In this document: positions 7,746-10,262 of the stretch, piece by piece
Numbering within the stretch: position 1 is the first letter of the stretch
Layout: every line of letters begins with the position of its first letter
Assembly (NCBI GenBank): GCA_937959375.1
Contig: CALGLS010000354.1
Coordinates: 1-10,262 of the forward strand
DNA length: 10,262 nt
Source: an uncultured Saprospiraceae bacterium
Lineage (GTDB): Bacteria > Bacteroidota > Bacteroidia > Chitinophagales > Saprospiraceae
Direction of reading: 5' to 3'
Notes under the pieces: model-generated
Databases searched by the model: none
What the model was told of the DNA's origin: nothing
What the model saw: the letters and a program-made list of their open reading frames with translations, nothing else
Translations under genes and position numbers: made by a program

Positions 7746-8531
7746 ATGTCAACACAGATAGAAACATACTTAGACAAGCTGAAAGACAAACATAAGATCA
7801 ACATTCTTTACGCATGCGAATCAGGGAGTAGAGCATGGGGCGTTCCATCTCCTAATAGCGATTATGATATTCGAATAATTTACAACCACTCTCCGGATTG
7901 GTACTTATCCGTTGATGAAAAATCTGATAATATTATACTAATAGAAGACAACATCGATACCCAAGCTTGGGATTTAAAAAAGACATTGTTGCTGCTTTCT
8001 AAATCAAATATTGTTTTATTTGAGTGGTTGCAATCTGCTAAAGTTTATGGAGGTTGCCCAGAGTTTAAAGAAGGTTTAGTTCAGCTTTCAGAAAAATATT
8101 TTCAACCGCGAAAAGCGATTTACCATTATCTGGGTTTGAGTAATGCGTTAATAAAAAAACACTTCGAAAAGGAGAACTTACCTTTGAAAAAATATTTTAT
8201 CGTGGTACGTTCCATACTTGCATCAATTTGGGTAAAAGAAAATAAATCTCCGGCTCCAACTCTTTTCACAGACTTGCTTCCTGTTTTGGAAAAAAATCCT
8301 AAGGTTTTGCTAGCAGTTCATCAACTCATTCGTTTGAAAAAAGAAACCAACGATGGAAAAGCAGTTAAACGAATTGCAGTACTGGATGAATTTATTTTTG
8401 AAAGTCGTAAGTCTTGTTCCATTTATGCAGAGGCTTTACCAAAAAAATCGGAAGAGGAAATCGACATGGAGACTATTGACTTGTTTTTTAGAAAGATGTT
8501 GAAAGATTGCGTAGAAGCAAGAAAAGATTAA
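7746..8531 (+). CDS. RlaP/YcgL-like predicted nucleotidyltransferase (Pol-beta superfamily)
   Basis: This is a 261-residue soluble protein of the DNA polymerase beta nucleotidyltransferase superfamily. It carries the signature GSRAWGVPSPNSDYDIR at 27-43: the Gly-Ser turn (G27, S28) and two metal-binding aspartates (D39, D41). D71 in EDNIDTQAWDL is the likely third acidic residue. The segment TLLLLSKSNIVLFEWLQS (80-97) and the helical C-terminal half match the RlaP/YcgL group (COG3541, Pfam RlaP), for which a role with RNA ligases in RNA repair has been proposed from genomic context. Biochemical activity is not established to my knowledge. It is the only plus-strand gene in the window. No RNA ligase or toxin partner is next to it, so it stands alone here. 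It ends in a strong terminator shared with the converging nfu gene. Confidence 0.82.
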   Translation: MSTQIETYLDKLKDKHKINILYACESGSRAWGVPSPNSDYDIRIIYNHSPDWYLSVDEKSDNIILIEDNIDTQAWDLKKTLLLLSKSNIVLFEWLQSAKVYGGCPEFKEGLVQLSEKYFQPRKAIYHYLGLSNALIKKHFEKENLPLKKYFIVVRSILASIWVKENKSPAPTLFTDLLPVLEKNPKVLLAVHQLIRLKKETNDGKAVKRIAVLDEFIFESRKSCSIYAEALPKKSEEEIDMETIDLFFRKMLKDCVEARKD

Positions 8532-8542
8532 ATCTAGCCATC

Positions 8543-8584
8543 AAAAAAAAAAGGCCTTTAGTATTACCAAAAGCCTTTTTTTTT
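8543..8584. terminator. Bidirectional intrinsic terminator between convergent genes
   Basis: Ten A residues followed by GGCCTTT, a short loop, then AAAAGCC and nine T residues form a GC-cored hairpin with one bulged C. The A-run and T-run make it U-tailed on both strands. It lies 12 nt after the nucleotidyltransferase stop codon and 17 nt beyond the nfu stop, so it can end both transcripts. Confidence 0.85.
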
Positions 8585-8600
8585 GCGTTTTACAATACTA

Positions 8601-9215
8601 TTATCCCATCTCAGCCACTACTTCCTGTACTTGAGGAACCATTCGCTTTAGCATTCCTTCAATTCCAGATTTCAATGTCACTGTAGAAGAAGGACAACCA
8701 CTACAAGATCCTTGCAGCACTACGGTTACGATTCCCTTGTTCCATGATTTGAATTCGATATTGCCACCATCCATCTCAACGGCTGGCTTCACATAAGTAT
8801 CAATCAACTCTTTGATCTTCTTTACTAATTCAGCATCATCTTCAGAATATTCATATCCTGCACCTCGTTCTGCTTCCAACTTTTCCATTGCTTCCGCAAA
8901 ACCATCTTTCAAGATGTCCTTTCCTTCTTCAATATAAGCCTTGATGAATTCCTTCAACTTCAACATGATGTCTGCCCAATCATAATTGAATTCCTTAGTC
9001 ACGGTAACGAAGTTATTACAAACATAAACTCCCTTTACATAAGGTAACTCAAATAAAGCTGTTGCTATTGGAGACCATTCATGTGCCAACTCTTCTTCAC
9101 GAAAATCAGCAGTACCTTTATATAGCATACGGTTCGTCACAAATTTTAGTGACTCCGGGTTAGGCGTTTGCTCCGTGTAGAGCATTACTGGGCTTTTTGT
9201 CGCAGTATCTTCCAT
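8601..9215 (-). CDS. Nfu-type Fe-S cluster scaffold/carrier protein
   Basis: This soluble protein of 204 residues has two domains. The Nfu N-terminal domain covers about 11-98, with YTEQTPNPESLKFV at 13-26, PYVKGVYVCNNFVTVTK at 58-74 and an acidic helical stretch after it. The NifU-like C-terminal domain covers about 127-203, with VEMDGGNIEF at 146-155 and the cluster-binding CxxC in QGSCSGCPSS (C171, C174). Such proteins bind a [4Fe-4S] cluster between two subunits and pass it to target enzymes. The organisation is that of mitochondrial NFU1 and related bacterial proteins; the N-terminal domain differs from the degenerate A-type domain of E. coli NfuA. The linker (about 99-127) is rich in Glu and Lys. 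Methionine 11 is an alternative start. It lies downstream of the flavoprotein gene, separated by the inverted repeat. Confidence 0.9.
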   Translation of the reverse strand: MEDTATKSPVMLYTEQTPNPESLKFVTNRMLYKGTADFREEELAHEWSPIATALFELPYVKGVYVCNNFVTVTKEFNYDWADIMLKLKEFIKAYIEEGKDILKDGFAEAMEKLEAERGAGYEYSEDDAELVKKIKELIDTYVKPAVEMDGGNIEFKSWNKGIVTVVLQGSCSGCPSSTVTLKSGIEGMLKRMVPQVQEVVAEMG

Positions 9216-9288
9216 AATAAATTCTCTTTTTTATATTTTCCATAATAGAAACGAACCCGCTTCTATCCTTATTTAGATTAATTATACA

Positions 9289-9296
9289 CAAAAATA
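9289..9296 (-). promoter_or_regulatory. Candidate -7 promoter element for nfu
   Basis: The minus strand reads TATTTTTG, matching TAnnTTTG, about 74 nt upstream of the nfu start in an AT-rich stretch between the coding start and the GC-richer inverted repeat. No clear -33 TTG is visible. If real, nfu has its own promoter and does not depend on read-through past the repeat. Confidence 0.3.
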
Positions 9297-9337
9297 ACAC
9301 AATTTGAACTAGAAAGTTGTTTGCTGGGATACTTTTT

Positions 9338-9422
9338 ATGAGATCGCTTCGCTGTCAGATCACTTTGTTGAGAGATCGTAGCGGCTATGCCACTACTGAG
9401 AGACCGCTTCGCTGAGAGACTT
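9338..9422 (+). repeat. Left arm of inverted repeat
   Basis: The arm reads as units of about 16 nt with consensus AGAGATCGCTTCGCTG: one near 9340, a diverged one near 9355 (CAGATCACTTTGTTG), a longer one starting near 9371 that carries an inserted hairpin at 9378-9396 (GTAGcGGCTATGCCaCTAC), and one near 9399. A partial unit, AGAGACTT, closes the arm. Confidence 0.75.
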
Positions 9423-9452
9423 TCCCTCTAACGTAGGTTTTACGGCTGAGTG

Positions 9453-9538
9453 AAGTCCCTCAGCGAAGCGATCTCTCAATGCAGGCCACAGGCCAAATGA
9501 TCTCTCAGTGAAACGATCTCACAGCGCAGCGGTCTCAT
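9453..9538 (-). repeat. Right arm of inverted repeat
   Basis: Read on the minus strand, this arm has the same order of units as the left arm: two near-16-nt units, a longer unit with an inserted hairpin at 9479-9498 (GGCC-aca-GGCC core), then an exact TGAGAGATCGCTTCGCTG and a partial unit. Its outer end touches the flavoprotein stop codon. Confidence 0.75.
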
Positions 9539-10262
9539 TCAACCATAAAGTTCATAATGAATCTGAGACTTATCATACCCCATTTCCACAATCAAGTTAG
9601 CCACAGCTTCGTCAATCATATTCGTCCAACCACAGAGATAAAAATGAACATCGGGGCGAACGGTCTTGTAATCTTCTTTGTAAATCTGGTGTATATAACC
9701 TTTGTAACCATCCCAATCTTCTTCCCTTGACAAAGCAGCTGAGTAGCTAAAGCCTTCCAACTTTTTTGTCAAGTCCTCTAGTTCGTCTTTATAAAGTAGC
9801 CCTTCTTTGTGGCGCGTTCCAAAAATTAGATGGAGTTTTTGATGTGTTTTCTTTTGATTGTAAATATCCCAAAGCATACCTCGAAATGGCGCAACGCCAG
9901 TTCCTGTACAAATGAACACTAGATCTGAATCGATTTTTTCTGGTAATACGAAAGTTCCCGATGGTCCTTTAAAACGAATGGTGCCTCCAACTTCTAATTC
10001 GTTAAATAGATAAGTCGTACCTGCTCCTCCTTCTAACAATACGATACAAAACTCTAGTACATTGGTACCGTCAGGTGCATTCGCAATCGAGTAACTCCGC
10101 CAACGTTTGTTGCGCTTATCACTGATTGGTAAATCCATTGTTACAAACTGTCCCGCTTTAAAGTCAATTACTTCATCTCCGGGTATTTTTACCCAGAAGC
10201 GCTTCGTCGTCGGAGACTGATCTTCAATTTTAATTACTTTACTATCGTACCAAGTCCAGGCC
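9539..10262 (-). CDS. Ferredoxin-NADP reductase-like FAD/NAD(P)-binding oxidoreductase (partial at N-terminus)
   Basis: The frame is open from the right edge to the TGA at 9539-9541, giving 240 visible residues. It starts as AWTWYDSKVIKIED. The first visible minus-strand base is G, so the gene may begin with an ATG codon only two bases of which are cut off; this is inference. The fold is that of the FNR superfamily. A FAD-binding beta-barrel carries FKAGQFVTMDLP and RWRSYSIAN (about 55-63, the flavin-binding RxYS motif). The nucleotide domain has CTGTGVAPFRGM (about 124-135), LIFGTRHKEGLLYKDEL and YLCGWTNMIDEA. The protein ends HYELYG, with no C-terminal [2Fe-2S] domain. It should transfer electrons between NAD(P)H and a ferredoxin, flavodoxin or oxygenase partner. 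Nfu nearby suggests a loose Fe-S theme, but the repeat lies between them. An internal methionine at 10138 would cut into the flavin domain, so it is not the start. Confidence 0.88.
   Translation of the reverse strand, partial: AWTWYDSKVIKIEDQSPTTKRFWVKIPGDEVIDFKAGQFVTMDLPISDKRNKRWRSYSIANAPDGTNVLEFCIVLLEGGAGTTYLFNELEVGGTIRFKGPSGTFVLPEKIDSDLVFICTGTGVAPFRGMLWDIYNQKKTHQKLHLIFGTRHKEGLLYKDELEDLTKKLEGFSYSAALSREEDWDGYKGYIHQIYKEDYKTVRPDVHFYLCGWTNMIDEAVANLIVEMGYDKSQIHYELYG

Larger units (their letters stand above)
9338..9538. repeat. 201-bp imperfect inverted repeat built from 16-nt units, with internal hairpins
   Basis: The left arm (9338-9422) and the reverse complement of the right arm (9453-9538) align end to end with one indel; outside the central module 56 of 66 positions agree. 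Both begin ATGAGAYCGCTKCGCTGT and end in a TGAGAGA-CGCTTCGCTGAG-GACTT block. The 30-nt spacer contains CGTA-GGTTT-TACG, itself a small hairpin that could cap the fold. The left arm is about 51% GC in an AT-rich setting. The element begins on the base after the flavoprotein stop codon and ends about 120 bp before nfu. It could fold as DNA or RNA on either strand. No transposase gene or obvious target-site duplication is visible. It may be a MITE- or REP-like interspersed repeat, an attenuator or an mRNA 3'-end stabiliser; none of these is shown. Confidence 0.8.

Noticed and set aside
9338..9415. Short open frame on the plus strand from the ATG at the left repeat end (25 codons), with a similar 20-codon frame at the right end on the minus strand
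   Set aside because: The similar peptides follow from the arms being inverted copies. The frames are very short, low in complexity and stop inside the repeat, so I see no evidence for a protein.
9338..9538. CRISPR array or integron attC site
   Set aside because: Units are 16 nt, imperfect, in both orientations and without uniform spacers, and there are no cas genes. The attC core GTTRRRY pattern and an integrase are also absent.
10196..10205. GAAGCGCTTC palindrome resembling the repeat unit
   Set aside because: It lies in the coding sequence of the flavoprotein, is only 10 nt and shares no flanking unit sequence.

Overview
The window looks like a piece of a Bacteroidota chromosome. It is AT-rich, initiation regions mostly lack Shine-Dalgarno sequences, TAnnTTTG-type promoter elements lie upstream of several starts, and the Nfu and MacB-like permease proteins are of types familiar from that phylum. 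I cannot name a genus; a marine flavobacterial or saprospiral lineage would fit. All genes but one read on the minus strand.

In minus-strand order from the right edge, a ferredoxin-NADP-reductase-like flavoprotein (9539 to the edge, N-terminus just cut off) comes first. A structured 201-bp inverted repeat begins directly after its stop codon. An Nfu-type Fe-S scaffold gene (8601-9215) follows. The only plus-strand gene (7746-8531) encodes an RlaP/YcgL-like predicted nucleotidyltransferase and converges on nfu across a strong bidirectional terminator.

From 7525 down to the left edge the minus strand holds six genes: an inositol-monophosphatase-family enzyme, a MacB-like ABC permease without its own ATPase, a Wzx-type flippase, a Wzz-type chain-length regulator, an O-antigen ligase/Wzy-type polymerase and a secreted GH16-like glycan hydrolase (cut by the left edge). 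Wzx, Wzz and Wzy are the membrane parts of a Wzy-dependent polysaccharide pathway. Wzx should flip lipid-linked repeat units, Wzy should polymerise them and Wzz should set chain length. No glycosyltransferase, initiating transferase or outer-membrane exporter is present, so those parts must be elsewhere. The GH16 enzyme could trim the exported polymer, as ExoK does in succinoglycan systems, or act on foreign glycans.

The most unusual element is the repeat at 9338-9538. Each arm (about 85 nt) carries copies of a 16-nt unit around AGAGATCGCTTCGCTG, and at the same place in each arm sits a small hairpin. The two hairpins differ in sequence but share a foldable core. It is about 51% GC in an AT-rich surrounding and looks like a member of a mobile or structured repeat family. 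Apart from this I see no clear new multi-gene system; the rest are recognisable families in a somewhat unusual arrangement.
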